From an uncultured Flavobacteriaceae bacterium (lineage in GTDB: Bacteria; Bacteroidota; Bacteroidia; Flavobacteriales; Flavobacteriaceae), in contig CALDYU010000012.1 of assembly GCA_937944485.1 (NCBI GenBank), forward strand, positions 62,001-126,000: DNA of 64,000 bases, read 5' to 3'. Below, one piece after another: positions 9,888 to 20,572 of the stretch (its first letter is position 1; each line of letters begins with the position of its first letter). The position numbers and the translations under genes are program-made. The notes below the pieces were generated by a model. The model worked only from the letters and a program-made list of their open reading frames with translations, had not been told where the DNA came from and did not search any database.

Positions 9888-10244
9888 ATGAAACTATCAA
9901 AGTCACAAAGAAAATTAAGAATCAGAAGAAGAATACGTAAAGTATCTGCTGGTACGGCTGAAAGACCAAGACTATCAATCTTCCGAAGTAATAAAGAAAT
10001 ATATGCTCAGGTTATTGATGATGTTGAAGGTAAAACATTAGTTGCTGTTTCTTCTAGAGATAAAGATTTAGCAAAATCTAAAGGAACTAAAAGTGAGATT
10101 GCTGCGCTTGTGGGCAAAGCGATTGCTGAAAGATCAACTAAAGCTGGTATTGAAAAAGTTGCTTTTGATAGAGGTGGAAATTTATACCACGGACGCGTAA
10201 AAGCACTAGCAGAAGGAGCACGAGAAGCAGGATTAAAATTCTAA
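9888..10244 (+). CDS. rplR: 50S ribosomal protein L18
   Basis: L18, 118 residues, a 5S rRNA-binding protein. The start [18 protein letters not shown] and the motif [19 protein letters not shown] are typical. Ten bases separate it from rpsE. Confidence 0.97.
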   Translation: MKLSKSQRKLRIRRRIRKVSAGTAERPRLSIFRSNKEIYAQVIDDVEGKTLVAVSSRDKDLAKSKGTKSEIAALVGKAIAERSTKAGIEKVAFDRGGNLYHGRVKALAEGAREAGLKF

Positions 10245-10253
10245 AATAAGAGC

Positions 10254-10778
10254 ATGTATCAGAAATACAAAAACGTTGAAACTGTTAAACCGGGTGGTTT
10301 AGATTTAAAAGATAGATTGGTCGGTATTCAAAGAGTTACTAAAGTAACCAAAGGTGGACGAGCATTCGGGTTTTCAGCTATCGTTGTAGTCGGTGACGAA
10401 AATGGAGTAGTAGGTCACGGTTTAGGGAAGTCGAAAGAAGTTGCTACGGCTATTGCTAAGGCTATTGAAGATGCAAAAAAGAACTTGATTCGTATACCGC
10501 TTAACAAAGCTACTTTACCTCACGAACAAAAAGGTAAATACGGCGGGGCTAGAGTTTATATTCAACCAGCCTCTCATGGTACAGGTGTAATTGCAGGTGG
10601 TGCTGTTAGAGCGGTTTTAGAAGCAGTTGGGGTACATGATGTATTGTCAAAGTCTCAAGGCTCTTCGAACCCTCATAACGTAGTAAAAGCAACGTTTGAT
10701 GCGCTACTACAATTAAGAGGAGCACATACTATTGCAAAGCAAAGAGGTGTTTCTTTAGAAAAAGTTTTTAAAGGATAA
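10254..10778 (+). CDS. rpsE: 30S ribosomal protein S5
   Basis: S5, 174 residues, involved in decoding fidelity. It has the double-stranded-RNA-binding-like N-terminal domain ([20 protein letters not shown]) and the S5 C-terminal domain [19 protein letters not shown]. Confidence 0.98.
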   Translation: MYQKYKNVETVKPGGLDLKDRLVGIQRVTKVTKGGRAFGFSAIVVVGDENGVVGHGLGKSKEVATAIAKAIEDAKKNLIRIPLNKATLPHEQKGKYGGARVYIQPASHGTGVIAGGAVRAVLEAVGVHDVLSKSQGSSNPHNVVKATFDALLQLRGAHTIAKQRGVSLEKVFKG

Positions 10779-10862
10779 GAAGTAGTACGAAGTAATACAT
10801 ATAAAGTAGCAATTTGGTTTGAACAAATGAAATAACTACGAAGTATTAAATACGAATTGAAA

Positions 10863-11042
10863 ATGGCAAAGATTAAGGTAAAACAATTAAAGAGCGCTAT
10901 CAAAAGACCGCAAAACCAAAAGCGAACTTTGGAAGCTCTTGGGTTGAAGAAAATAGGTCAGGTTGTGGAACATGATGACACGCCCAATATTGTGGGAATG
11001 ATAAATAAAGTTAAACACTTAGTTTCTATTGTAGAAGCTTAA
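10863..11042 (+). CDS. rpmD: 50S ribosomal protein L30
   Basis: L30, 59 residues. The frame is open from a TTG at 10857, but the ATG at 10863 gives the family start MAKIKVKQLKSAIKRP and is preferred. The 84-base gap upstream contains two copies of TACGAAGTA (10786-10794 and 10837-10845) and a weak ATTTG/CAAAT hairpin. Confidence 0.95.
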   Translation: MAKIKVKQLKSAIKRPQNQKRTLEALGLKKIGQVVEHDDTPNIVGMINKVKHLVSIVEA

Positions 11043-11056
11043 TATATAAACAAGTG

Positions 11057-11509
11057 ATGAATTTAAGTAACTTAAAGCCAGCTGATGGAGCCGTTAATAG
11101 AGACGGAAAACGTTTAGGAAGAGGACAAGGTTCTGGTAAAGGTGGTACAGCGGCAAGAGGTCACAAAGGTGCCAAGTCTAGATCGGGATACTCGAAAAAG
11201 ATTGGTTTTGAAGGTGGTCAAATGCCATTGCAAAGACGTGTACCTAAATTTGGATTTACAAACATTAACCGAAAAGAATATCAAGCTATTAACCTTTCTA
11301 AATTGCAAGAACTGGTTGATAACAAAGTGATAAAGAATACAGTTACTTTAGAAACTTTGATTGAAAATAGATTGGCTGGTAAAAATGATTTGGTGAAAAT
11401 TTTAGGAGATGGTGAATTAAAAGCATCCTTGAAAATTTCAGTACATAAATTTAGCGCCTCTGCTAAAAAGGCAATTGAAGCTGCTGGGGGAGAAGCAATA
11501 AGTGTATAA
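11057..11509 (+). CDS. rplO: 50S ribosomal protein L15
   Basis: L15, 150 residues from the ATG at 11057; a GTG codon directly before it (11054) would add one residue and is not needed. The glycine-rich N-terminal GRGQGSGKGGTAARGHKGAK and the C-terminal L15 signature are present. Confidence 0.97.
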   Translation: MNLSNLKPADGAVNRDGKRLGRGQGSGKGGTAARGHKGAKSRSGYSKKIGFEGGQMPLQRRVPKFGFTNINRKEYQAINLSKLQELVDNKVIKNTVTLETLIENRLAGKNDLVKILGDGELKASLKISVHKFSASAKKAIEAAGGEAISV

Positions 11510-11521
11510 GCAAAATAAACT

Positions 11522-12859
11522 ATGAAGAATTTTTTCGAGACACTATCCAATATTTGGAAAATTGAAGAGCTAAGGAATAGAATAGGAATTGCCTTAGGTC
11601 TTCTTTTGGTATATCGTTTTGGCTGTCAAATTGTATTGCCAGGTATTGATTCTAACCAATTAGGTGGTTTAGTTGATGGTACCGACGGAGGTATTTTTGG
11701 ATTGTTAAATGCGTTTACTGGCGGTGCTTTTGCGAATGCTTCAATTTTTGCTTTAGGAATAATGCCTTATATATCGGCATCAATTGTAGTTCAGTTAATG
11801 GGAATTGCAATTCCGTATTTACAAAAACTTCAGAAAGAAGGTGAAAGCGGAAGAAAAACAATCAACCAAATAACGAGATGGTTGACTATTGGTATTTGTA
11901 TTGTACAGGCGCCTGCATACCTTCTTGGTTTAGGTGCTTTCGGTGTGCCTGACACTGCATTTATTTTAGGAAAGGGACTTGATTTTATGGTGCCTGCCGT
12001 GATCATTCTAGTAACTGGTTGTGTATTTGCTATGTGGTTAGGAGAGAAAATTACAGATAAGGGTATAGGTAACGGTATTTCATTATTAATCATGATTGGT
12101 ATTATTGCAACAATGCCACAGGCATTTGCGCAAGAAGTCGTTACAAGACTTGATGGCGTTGGTGGGCCATTGATGATCTTAGTTGAGGTTATCATTTGGT
12201 TCTTAGTGATTTTGGCAAGTGTTTTATTGGTTATGGCGACGCGTCAAATACCCGTACAATATGCTCGAAGAACAGCTTCTGGGGGGTATGAAAAGAATGT
12301 GATGGGGTCTAGACAATACATTCCTTTAAAATTAAACGCATCTGGGGTAATGCCAATTATATTTGCACAGGCCATAATGTTTGTTCCTAATCTTATTGGA
12401 GGGGCAATTGAAGGAGAAACGGGACTATGGATACAAACACAGTTTTCTGACCCTTTTGGTTTGGCGTATAATATATTATTCGGATTTCTAATTATTATAT
12501 TCACCTATTTTTATACGGCTATTACGGTACCTACAAATAAAATGGCAGATGATTTGAAACGAAGTGGTGGATTTATTCCGGGTATTAGACCAGGTAAAGA
12601 AACTGGTGATTTTCTTGATAAAATAATGTCACTAATAACATTGCCTGGCTCCATTTTCTTGGCTTTGTTAGCAGTATTGCCTGCAATAGTGGTGAAGTTT
12701 TTAGACGTACAAGGTAATTGGGCCTTATTTTTTGGAGGAACGTCTTTATTAATTATGGTTGGTGTCGCTATTGATACCGTACAACAAGTAAACGCCTATT
12801 TATTAAATCGTCATTATGATGGCCTAATGAAATCAGGTAAAAATAGAAAAGTAGCATAG
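11522..12859 (+). CDS. secY: Preprotein translocase subunit SecY
   Basis: Channel-forming subunit of the Sec translocon in the inner membrane, 445 residues with about ten hydrophobic segments. The family signature [15 protein letters not shown] lies near residues 78-92, and the cytoplasmic loop motif [14 protein letters not shown] is present. It sits between rplO and infA, the usual place in the spc operon. No accessory SecY2 features are seen. Confidence 0.98.
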   Translation: MKNFFETLSNIWKIEELRNRIGIALGLLLVYRFGCQIVLPGIDSNQLGGLVDGTDGGIFGLLNAFTGGAFANASIFALGIMPYISASIVVQLMGIAIPYLQKLQKEGESGRKTINQITRWLTIGICIVQAPAYLLGLGAFGVPDTAFILGKGLDFMVPAVIILVTGCVFAMWLGEKITDKGIGNGISLLIMIGIIATMPQAFAQEVVTRLDGVGGPLMILVEVIIWFLVILASVLLVMATRQIPVQYARRTASGGYEKNVMGSRQYIPLKLNASGVMPIIFAQAIMFVPNLIGGAIEGETGLWIQTQFSDPFGLAYNILFGFLIIIFTYFYTAITVPTNKMADDLKRSGGFIPGIRPGKETGDFLDKIMSLITLPGSIFLALLAVLPAIVVKFLDVQGNWALFFGGTSLLIMVGVAIDTVQQVNAYLLNRHYDGLMKSGKNRKVA

Positions 12860-12863
12860 TATT

Positions 12864-13079
12864 ATGGCTAAACAAGCAGCAATAGAGCAAGATGGATCCA
12901 TAATTGAGGCGTTGTCAAATGCAATGTTTCGGGTCGAATTAGAAAATGGTCATGTAGTGACGGCACATATTTCTGGAAAAATGCGTATGCATTATATCAA
13001 ATTGCTTCCAGGTGATAAAGTGAAGTTAGAGATGAGTCCATACGATTTGACCAAAGCAAGAATTACTTATAGATATTAA
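12864..13079 (+). CDS. infA: Translation initiation factor IF-1
   Basis: IF-1, 71 residues, an OB-fold protein that blocks the A site during initiation. The sequence [20 protein letters not shown] is typical. It starts four bases after secY and is followed by rpmJ. Confidence 0.98.
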   Translation: MAKQAAIEQDGSIIEALSNAMFRVELENGHVVTAHISGKMRMHYIKLLPGDKVKLEMSPYDLTKARITYRY

Positions 13080-13093
13080 GATATATACTAGAG

Positions 13094-13210
13094 ATGAAAG
13101 TTAGAGCATCAGTAAAGAAAAGAAGTGCCGACTGCAAAATTGTACGCAGAAAAGGTAGGTTGTATGTAATCAACAAAAAGAATCCTAGATTTAAACAAAG
13201 ACAAGGGTAA
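13094..13210 (+). CDS. rpmJ: 50S ribosomal protein L36, zinc-free form
   Basis: L36, 38 residues, starting [20 protein letters not shown] and ending RFKQRQG. Only Cys14 of the usual C-C-C-H zinc site remains: the positions equivalent to 11, 27 and 33 are Ser, Asn and Phe. That makes it a zinc-independent (C-) L36. It ends two bases before the rpsM start. Confidence 0.96.
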   Translation: MKVRASVKKRSADCKIVRRKGRLYVINKKNPRFKQRQG

Positions 13211-13212
13211 TT

Positions 13213-13587
13213 ATGGCAAGAATTGCAGGTATTGATATACCAAAACAAAAAAGAGGCGTAATAGCATTAACTTATATTTTTGGAATTGGTAGTAGCAGAG
13301 CAAAAGAGATTTTGGCGACTGCTAAAGTTAGTGAAGACACCAAGGTTTCTGATTGGAACGATGATGAAATAGGTCGTATTCGTGATGCTGTAGCCAATTA
13401 TACCATAGAAGGTGAATTACGTTCTGAAACGCAATTGAATATCAAGCGTTTGATGGATATTGGATGTTATAGAGGAATTCGTCATAGATCAGGACTACCG
13501 TTAAGAGGGCAACGAACTAAAAACAACTCTAGAACTAGAAAAGGAAAACGTAAAACAGTTGCTAACAAGAAAAAAGCGACTAAATAA
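13213..13587 (+). CDS. rpsM: 30S ribosomal protein S13
   Basis: S13, 124 residues, forms intersubunit bridges. It starts [19 protein letters not shown] and has the signature [19 protein letters not shown]. The tail is lysine-rich. Confidence 0.98.
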   Translation: MARIAGIDIPKQKRGVIALTYIFGIGSSRAKEILATAKVSEDTKVSDWNDDEIGRIRDAVANYTIEGELRSETQLNIKRLMDIGCYRGIRHRSGLPLRGQRTKNNSRTRKGKRKTVANKKKATK

Positions 13588-13595
13588 TAAGTAGT

Positions 13596-13979
13596 ATGGC
13601 AAAGGCAAGTACTAAGAAACGTAAGGTTATTGTTGAATCTGTTGGTGAAGCACATGTAACGGCATCATTTAATAATATTATTATTTCATTGACCAACAAA
13701 AAAGGAGACGTAATCTCATGGTCATCAGCTGGTAAAATGGGTTTTAGAGGATCAAAAAAGAATACTCCTTACGCTGCTCAAGTTGCGGCGGAAGACTGTT
13801 CTAAAGTTGGGCATGAAGCTGGTCTTAGAAAAGTAAAGGTTTACGTTAAGGGGCCTGGTAATGGTAGAGAGTCTGCTATTAGAGCAATTCATAATTCAGG
13901 AATTGAGGTTACTGAAATAATAGATGTGACCCCAATGCCGCATAATGGTTGTCGACCACCCAAAAGAAGAAGAGTTTAA
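13596..13979 (+). CDS. rpsK: 30S ribosomal protein S11
   Basis: S11, 127 residues, on the 30S platform. The C-terminal signature [18 protein letters not shown] and the motif [17 protein letters not shown] are present. An 88-base gap with a nested hairpin separates it from rpsD. Confidence 0.98.
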   Translation: MAKASTKKRKVIVESVGEAHVTASFNNIIISLTNKKGDVISWSSAGKMGFRGSKKNTPYAAQVAAEDCSKVGHEAGLRKVKVYVKGPGNGRESAIRAIHNSGIEVTEIIDVTPMPHNGCRPPKRRRV

Positions 13980-14001
13980 TTATCACTATATAAATTTCAT
14001 A

Positions 14002-14054
14002 GAAGTGTAATAACGATTATCGAAGGAGGAAGCCTTAATTCATAATCACACTTC
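14002..14054 (+). promoter_or_regulatory. Candidate S4 autoregulatory leader before rpsD
   Basis: Three nested pairings fill the rpsK-rpsD gap. GAAGTGT (14002-14008) pairs with ACACTTC (14048-14054). After a 5'-only bulge AATAAC, GATTAT (14015-14020) stacks on ATAATC (14042-14047) with no bases skipped on the 3' side. AAGG (14023-14026) pairs with CCTT (14033-14036). The ATG of rpsD is 14 bases further. S4 is a known autoregulator in several phyla, so a leader directly before rpsD is plausible; binding is inferred. Confidence 0.6.
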
Positions 14055-14067
14055 AAACATTAAGAAA

Positions 14068-14673
14068 ATGGCAAGATACACAGGACCAAAAAGTAAAATC
14101 GCTCGTAAGTTCGGAGAAGCGATTTTTGGAGACGATAAGTCTTTTGATAAAAAAAATTACCCGCCAGGGCAACATGGTAATGCGAGACGCCGAGGTAAAA
14201 AATCGGAATATTCGGTACAGTTAATGGAAAAGCAGAAGGCAAAATACACCTATGGTATTTTGGAAAAGCAATTCCGTAATTTATTTGGAAAAGCAAATAG
14301 AAGTAAGAGTGTTACAGGTGAAGTTTTACTTCAATTATGTGAATCCCGACTAGATAATGTTGTTTTCAGAATGGGTATTTCCCCAACACGTAGCGGTGCA
14401 AGACAATTAGTTTCGCATCGTCACATTACTGTCAATGGAGAGTTAGTTAACATTCCTTCATATTCTTTGAAGGCTGGTGATGTGGTAGGCGTAAGAGAAA
14501 AATCTAAATCGCTTCAAGCTATAGGTGATTCTCTTTCAGCAAACAGTAGCGTTTACGAATGGATTTCTTGGAATTCTGATAAACTAGAAGGTACTTTTGT
14601 AAGTATTCCTGAAAGAATGCAGATTCCAGAAAATATCAAAGAACAATTAATCGTCGAGTTATACTCAAAATAA
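14068..14673 (+). CDS. rpsD: 30S ribosomal protein S4
   Basis: S4, 201 residues, a primary 16S rRNA-binding protein with an S4 RNA-binding domain in the second half ([20 protein letters not shown]). It starts [17 protein letters not shown]. The upstream AAGGAGGA at 14023-14030 is too far from the ATG to be a ribosome binding site and is part of the leader fold. Confidence 0.98.
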   Translation: MARYTGPKSKIARKFGEAIFGDDKSFDKKNYPPGQHGNARRRGKKSEYSVQLMEKQKAKYTYGILEKQFRNLFGKANRSKSVTGEVLLQLCESRLDNVVFRMGISPTRSGARQLVSHRHITVNGELVNIPSYSLKAGDVVGVREKSKSLQAIGDSLSANSSVYEWISWNSDKLEGTFVSIPERMQIPENIKEQLIVELYSK

Positions 14674-14692
14674 ACAACACCAAAAATCAATT

Positions 14693-15685
14693 ATGGCATT
14701 ATTTAATTTTCAGAAGCCCGATAAAGTAATAATGATTGATTCTTCAGATTTTGAAGGGAAGTTTGAATTTCGCCCTTTAGAACCTGGTTATGGATTGACA
14801 GTAGGGAACGCGTTACGAAGAGTGTTGCTTGCTTCTCTTGAGGGTCACGCAATTACTTCGGTAAGAATAGATAAAGTAGAGCATGAATTTTCTGTAATTC
14901 CCGGTGTTGTCGAAGATGTTACCGAGATTATTTTGAATTTGAAACAAGTTCGTTTCAAAAAACAAATTGAAGATTCAGAGGCAGAAACTGTTTCTGTTGC
15001 CGTCAGCGGTAAAGACCAGTTGACTGCTGGCGATTTTCAAAAATTTATTTCAGGGTATCAAGTTCTAAACCCTGATTTGGTTATTTGTAATATGGAGTCA
15101 AAAGTTAGCATCAATATGGAGCTAGTTATTGATAAAGGTAGAGGTTATGTTCCCGCTGAGGAGAATAAAAAGTCTGGAACGCCTTTAGGCACAATTGCTA
15201 TCGATTCTATCTTTACGCCAATAAAAAATGTTAAGTATAGTATTGAAAATTTCCGTGTAGAACAGAAAACAGATTATGAAAAGCTAGTTTTCGAAATTGA
15301 AACTGACGGATCAATACATCCTAAAGATGCCTTAACAGAGGGTGCTAAGGTTTTAATTCACCACTTCATGTTATTTTCTGATGAGCGAATTACTTTAGAA
15401 GCTGATGAAATTGCGCAAACGGAGACCTATGATGAAGAATCACTTCACATGCGTCAGTTATTGAAAACTAAGTTAGTTGATATGGATCTTTCTGTTCGTG
15501 CCTTAAATTGCTTAAAAGCAGCCGAGGTTGATACGCTGGGAGACCTCGTTTCTTTTAATAAGAATGATTTAATGAAGTTTAGAAATTTTGGTAAAAAATC
15601 GTTAACAGAACTTGAAGAGCTTGTTATCAATAAAGGCTTGAGTTTTGGAATGGATTTATCGAAATATAAATTGGATAAAGATTAA
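14693..15685 (+). CDS. rpoA: RNA polymerase alpha subunit
   Basis: RpoA, 330 residues. The N-terminal dimerisation domain has [20 protein letters not shown] near residues 33-52. The C-terminal domain, which contacts UP elements and activators, has the helix-hairpin-helix stretch [20 protein letters not shown] and ends [19 protein letters not shown]. It follows rpsD by 19 bases. Confidence 0.98.
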   Translation: MALFNFQKPDKVIMIDSSDFEGKFEFRPLEPGYGLTVGNALRRVLLASLEGHAITSVRIDKVEHEFSVIPGVVEDVTEIILNLKQVRFKKQIEDSEAETVSVAVSGKDQLTAGDFQKFISGYQVLNPDLVICNMESKVSINMELVIDKGRGYVPAEENKKSGTPLGTIAIDSIFTPIKNVKYSIENFRVEQKTDYEKLVFEIETDGSIHPKDALTEGAKVLIHHFMLFSDERITLEADEIAQTETYDEESLHMRQLLKTKLVDMDLSVRALNCLKAAEVDTLGDLVSFNKNDLMKFRNFGKKSLTELEELVINKGLSFGMDLSKYKLDKD

Positions 15686-15688
15686 ATA

Positions 15689-15735
15689 ATCATATTTTGC
15701 TCTCCGTCAATCGACGGATCTGGTAGCAAGATGAT
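15689..15735 (+). promoter_or_regulatory. Candidate L17 leader before rplQ
   Basis: Three helices nest within the 61-base rpoA-rplQ gap: ATCAT (15689-15693) with ATGAT (15731-15735), TTGCT (15697-15701) with AGCAA (15725-15729), and CCGTC (15704-15708) with GACGG (15713-15717) over an AATC loop. The innermost internal loop is asymmetric, CT opposite ATCTGGT. No T tract follows, so it is not a terminator. Regulation by L17 is inferred from position. Confidence 0.55.
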
Positions 15736-15746
15736 AAAATAGAAAA

Positions 15747-16247
15747 ATGAGACACGGTAAAAAAACAAATCATTTAGGTCGTAAAACAGCGCATAGAAAG
15801 GCGATGCTTGCGAATATGGCTTGTTCTTTAATAGAGCATAAGAGAATCAATACTACGGTGGCTAAAGCGAAAGCTTTGAAACAATTTGTTGAGCCATTGA
15901 TTACTAAATCAAAAGCAGCGAACAATCAATCTGCTGAGAAGGGTACTCATAATAGACGTATTGTATTTAAAAGCTTAAGAGATAAAGCTGCTATTGCTGA
16001 ACTGTTCGGTACAGTTTCCGAAAAGATTGCTGACCGCCCAGGAGGATATACTAGAATTATCAAGTTGGGTAATAGGTTAGGTGATAATGCTGATATGGCA
16101 ATGATAGAGTTGGTTGATTTTAATGAACTTTATAATGCTGATAAGCCTAAGAAGAAAACTACAAGAAGAAGTAGAAGAGGTGGTAGTTCAAAAACACAAA
16201 CTCCACCATTAGCAGTAGAAACGAAATCAGATGATTCAGAAGAATAA
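15747..16247 (+). CDS. rplQ: 50S ribosomal protein L17 with C-terminal extension
   Basis: L17, 166 residues against about 120-130 in most bacteria. The core starts [20 protein letters not shown] and runs to about residue 130 ([11 protein letters not shown]). The remaining residues form a low-complexity tail, first basic ([15 protein letters not shown]), then acidic (DDSEE). It is the last gene of the ribosomal cluster, followed by a strong terminator. Confidence 0.97.
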   Translation: MRHGKKTNHLGRKTAHRKAMLANMACSLIEHKRINTTVAKAKALKQFVEPLITKSKAANNQSAEKGTHNRRIVFKSLRDKAAIAELFGTVSEKIADRPGGYTRIIKLGNRLGDNADMAMIELVDFNELYNADKPKKKTTRRSRRGGSSKTQTPPLAVETKSDDSEE

Positions 16248-16272
16248 AATTGTTAAGATTTTTTAATAAGTG

Positions 16273-16305
16273 AAAAAGGATAGACTTTAAGTCTATCCTT
16301 TTTTT
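16273..16305 (+). terminator. Intrinsic terminator of the ribosomal protein operon
   Basis: A 13-bp perfect stem AAAAAGGATAGAC (16273-16285) / GTCTATCCTTTTT (16291-16303) with a five-base TTTAA loop runs into a T tract. It closes the cluster after rplQ. Confidence 0.9.
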
Positions 16306-16340
16306 ATGTTTATTTGTTAATTAAAATTAGTTTGTAGAAC

Positions 16341-17468
16341 ATGAAGTATCAATCAAGAAAAAGTGCATTTATTTTATTGGCAGACGGAACTATTTTTCAT
16401 GGTAAGGCAGTTGGTGCGAATGAAGGAACAGCCTTTGGTGAAGTTTGTTTTAATACGGGAATGACTGGGTATCAAGAGATTTTTACCGACCCCTCTTATT
16501 TTGGTCAATTAATGGTAACCACCAATGCACATATTGGTAATTACGGTACTAATGCAAATGAGGTAGAATCTGATTCCGTGAAAATTGCAGGATTAATATG
16601 TAAAAATTTTAGCTATAACTACTCGAGAGATGATGCCGATGCCAGTTTAGAAGAATTTTTGGCTAAGAGCAATTTGTTCGCAATTTCAGATGTAGACACC
16701 AGAGCACTGGTAAGTTATATTCGGGATAATGGAGCTATGAATGCGGTTATATCTACTGATGTTGATGGCATACCAAAATTAAAAGAAAAGTTAGCCAAAT
16801 TCCCTAGCATGGAAGGCTTGGAGCTGGCGTCAAAAGTTTCCACAGAGGAACCCTATTTTTACGGAGACGAAATTGCAGCAACAAAAATTGCTGCTTTAGA
16901 TATAGGAATTAAAAAGAACATTTTAAGAAATTTAGCGAAACGTGATGCTTATATCAAGGTATTCCCATTTGATGCTACTTATGAAGAATTAAAGGCTTGG
17001 GCTCCTGATGCATATTTTATCTCGAATGGACCCGGAGACCCAGAACCCTTAAAACAAGCTATTGCCACTGCAAAAGATATTATTGCAAGTGGTGCACCGT
17101 TATTTGGAATTTGTTTAGGACATCAAGTAATTGCTTTAGCCAACGGAGTTTCTACCTATAAGATGCATAATGGCCATAGGGGTATTAACCATCCCATTAA
17201 AAACTTGTTAACAGGTAAAGGTGAGATTACCTCACAGAATCATGGTTTTGCTATTAATAGAGAAGAAACTGAAGCGCATCCTGAGTTAGAAATTACGCAT
17301 GTGCATTTGAATGATCAAACTGTTGCTGGTATTCGTATGAAGAATAAAAATGTGTTTTCAGTTCAATATCACCCAGAAGCAAGTCCAGGGCCACATGATG
17401 CTGAATATTTATTCGATCAGTTTTTTGAGAATATCGCAAAAACTAGCAAGAAAAAAGCTCTAGTTTAA
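16341..17468 (+). CDS. carA: Carbamoyl-phosphate synthase small subunit
   Basis: Glutaminase subunit of carbamoyl-phosphate synthase, 375 residues, supplying ammonia for arginine and pyrimidine synthesis. The N-terminal CPSase domain (GEVCFNTGMTGYQEIFTDPS) is followed by a class I glutamine amidotransferase domain with the nucleophile in GICLGHQ (Cys258) and the histidine of YHPEAS near residue 344. carB is not in the window. It sits between ribosomal cluster and enolase as a single gene. Confidence 0.97.
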   Translation: MKYQSRKSAFILLADGTIFHGKAVGANEGTAFGEVCFNTGMTGYQEIFTDPSYFGQLMVTTNAHIGNYGTNANEVESDSVKIAGLICKNFSYNYSRDDADASLEEFLAKSNLFAISDVDTRALVSYIRDNGAMNAVISTDVDGIPKLKEKLAKFPSMEGLELASKVSTEEPYFYGDEIAATKIAALDIGIKKNILRNLAKRDAYIKVFPFDATYEELKAWAPDAYFISNGPGDPEPLKQAIATAKDIIASGAPLFGICLGHQVIALANGVSTYKMHNGHRGINHPIKNLLTGKGEITSQNHGFAINREETEAHPELEITHVHLNDQTVAGIRMKNKNVFSVQYHPEASPGPHDAEYLFDQFFENIAKTSKKKALV

Positions 17469-17504
17469 CAAATCATCATATTTCTACAATCCGTTCATTT
17501 TCAG

Positions 17505-17526
17505 AGAGCAAACAAAGGGCTCTTTT
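17505..17526 (+). terminator. Weak hairpin with T run after carA
   Basis: AGAGC (17505-17509) pairs with GCTCT (17519-17523), followed by TTT and G. The stem is only five base pairs, and the eno -7 box begins two bases later. Confidence 0.35.
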
Positions 17527-17527
17527 G

Positions 17528-17535
17528 TATCTTTG
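17528..17535 (+). promoter_or_regulatory. Promoter -7 box of eno
   Basis: TATCTTTG matches the Bacteroidota -7 consensus TAnnTTTG, 35 bases before the eno ATG. No clear TTG was found at the -33 position. Confidence 0.5.
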
Positions 17536-17543
17536 TACGCTAA

Positions 17544-18863
<1,320 letters not shown>

Positions 18864-18880
18864 CGAGACCTTTATGATTA

Positions 18881-18912
18881 AAAAAACCTTTCTTATTTAA
18901 GAAAGGTTTTTT
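18881..18912 (+). terminator. Intrinsic terminator of eno
   Basis: A 14-bp stem AAAAAACCTTTCTT (18881-18894) / AAGAAAGGTTTTTT (18899-18912) with a four-base loop. The A and T runs make it potentially bidirectional. Confidence 0.9.
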
Positions 18913-18941
18913 GTATTCAGCGTATAGAATACCTATCTTTT
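18911..18941 (+). promoter_or_regulatory. Likely promoter of the glycosyltransferase at 18970
   Basis: TTG (18911-18913), 20-base spacer, then TATCTTTT (18934-18941), one mismatch to TAnnTTTG. It begins inside the T tract of the eno terminator. Confidence 0.45.
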
Positions 18942-18969
18942 TAAGCCGCAAATTTAAAGATCGTCACCT

Positions 18970-20505
18970 ATGAATAATTTTCTTTTTGTTGCAGCTGAAA
19001 ATGATGCCATTGCCGATTGTAAAGCCGGTGGCATGGGCGATGTAGTAAGAGATGTGCCACGTCAAATTTCGCAGCGAGGAGATAAGGTACATGTAGTGGT
19101 TCCGTCTTATTCGCGATTACATCAAAACGGTACTTTTAAAAGTAATTTGAATTTTCAGTTACGAGGTACGAGATATACCGCCAAGCTTCATGAAGTCATT
19201 CCTAAAAAAGAATTTAAGAATATTCATCATTATGTCATTCATCATCCTGAAATAGAAGCAGGAGATATTGCTCATATTTATCATAATGATCCAACAGAAC
19301 CTTTTTATACCGATGCGATTAAATACTTTATTTTTTGCACGGCTGTTGCCGAAGCTATAAAAAAGGGTGCGTTTGGTAAACTTGATGTGGTGCATATGCA
19401 TGATTGGCATTCAAGCTTACTACTTTTCTTAAAACAATTCCATCCCGCCTATAAATCGCTCAAAAAAATGCGCTATGTATATAGCATTCATAATTTAGCG
19501 ATACAAGGTATACGCCCTTTCGAAGAAAATTACTCGTCCTTAAAAAATTGGTTTCCTGAGATTCAAATAGATTTGAAAAGGCTTATGGACTATCGGTACC
19601 AAGATTGCATAAATCTAATGGCGGTTGGTATTCGGTTGGCAGATGCCGTACACACAGTTTCTCCTGCTTATAAAGAAGATGTGCTAAAGCCAAGCTCACC
19701 TCCTGAATTTATTGGCGGTGAAGGTTTAGAAAAAGACCTACAACGAGCAGATAATGAAGGGCGATTACACGGAATCTTAAATGGTTCTAACTATGCGAAT
19801 ATTAGAGCAGCCGATAAAGGAAAATTATATCGAAACACGGTTAAAGCTCTATTTAAATGGTTGCAAGAAGAGTCAAAAAGTTATAAAGCAGATTTTTTGG
19901 CTCATACAGGAGAAAAGGTAATGGAATATGTAGAGCATCCTCCGAAGTTTATCGTTTCAAGTGTTGCGCGACTTACAGAACAAAAGTTCTATTTTTTCAA
20001 ACGGTCGCCAGAAGCTTTTGTAGAAATTCTCAAGAAATTAGAGAAGATTGATGGCATTTTCATGCTTTTAGGAACGGGTGCTCCTGAATATGAAGAAATG
20101 TTTAGACAAATGAGTTATGACCATCATAATTTTATTTTTACGAATGGGCAATCTGAAGATTTGATTGATTCTATTTACCTAGAATCGAATCTCTATTTTA
20201 TGCCGAGTCTTTTTGAACCTTGCGGCATTAGTCAAATGCTGGCTATGCGAAACGGTAATCCATGTTTGGTACATCATACGGGTGGACTAATAGATACCGT
20301 CAAACACATGAAAACTGGTTTTGCTTTTGATGGAAAAACCTATGATGAAAAAATTAGTAGTATGCTTTCTAGTTTTGATGAGGTAATTGAGATCTATAAA
20401 AACGATATGCCAAAGTGGAAGAAGATTCAAAATAATGCTAAAAAAGCACGTTTTACATGGCAAAAATCAGTAAACGAATATTATAGTAAATTATACCTTC
20501 TTTAG
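18970..20505 (+). CDS. Starch/glycogen synthase-like glycosyltransferase (GT5 type)
   Basis: Putative alpha-glucan synthase that would use a nucleotide-glucose donor, 511 residues. The N-terminal catalytic loop reads CKAGGMGDVVRDVP, a variant of the K-x-G-G-L-G-D motif of GlgA. The MHDWHSSLL region near residue 142 and the C-terminal donor-site segment SLFEPCGISQMLAMRNG, matching the E-P-C-G-x-x-Q motif, complete the family pattern. It lacks obvious glgB, glgC or glgP neighbours, so its exact product is uncertain. It probably has its own promoter after the eno terminator. Confidence 0.8.
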   Translation: MNNFLFVAAENDAIADCKAGGMGDVVRDVPRQISQRGDKVHVVVPSYSRLHQNGTFKSNLNFQLRGTRYTAKLHEVIPKKEFKNIHHYVIHHPEIEAGDIAHIYHNDPTEPFYTDAIKYFIFCTAVAEAIKKGAFGKLDVVHMHDWHSSLLLFLKQFHPAYKSLKKMRYVYSIHNLAIQGIRPFEENYSSLKNWFPEIQIDLKRLMDYRYQDCINLMAVGIRLADAVHTVSPAYKEDVLKPSSPPEFIGGEGLEKDLQRADNEGRLHGILNGSNYANIRAADKGKLYRNTVKALFKWLQEESKSYKADFLAHTGEKVMEYVEHPPKFIVSSVARLTEQKFYFFKRSPEAFVEILKKLEKIDGIFMLLGTGAPEYEEMFRQMSYDHHNFIFTNGQSEDLIDSIYLESNLYFMPSLFEPCGISQMLAMRNGNPCLVHHTGGLIDTVKHMKTGFAFDGKTYDEKISSMLSSFDEVIEIYKNDMPKWKKIQNNAKKARFTWQKSVNEYYSKLYLL

Positions 20506-20572
20506 GTACTTATTTGGCCGTTTACCATACCCCTTTACACCTACTCAACTGTGTATAAATAGCCCGTAAAGA

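Noticed and set aside
11830..12195. 121-codon minus-strand open frame inside secY
   Set aside because: Shadow of SecY; its low-complexity hydrophobic reading mirrors the membrane segments of the real gene.
14023..14030. AAGGAGGA as a ribosome binding site for rpsD
   Set aside because: It lies 37 bases before the ATG and is part of the nested hairpin, so it cannot position the ribosome at the start.
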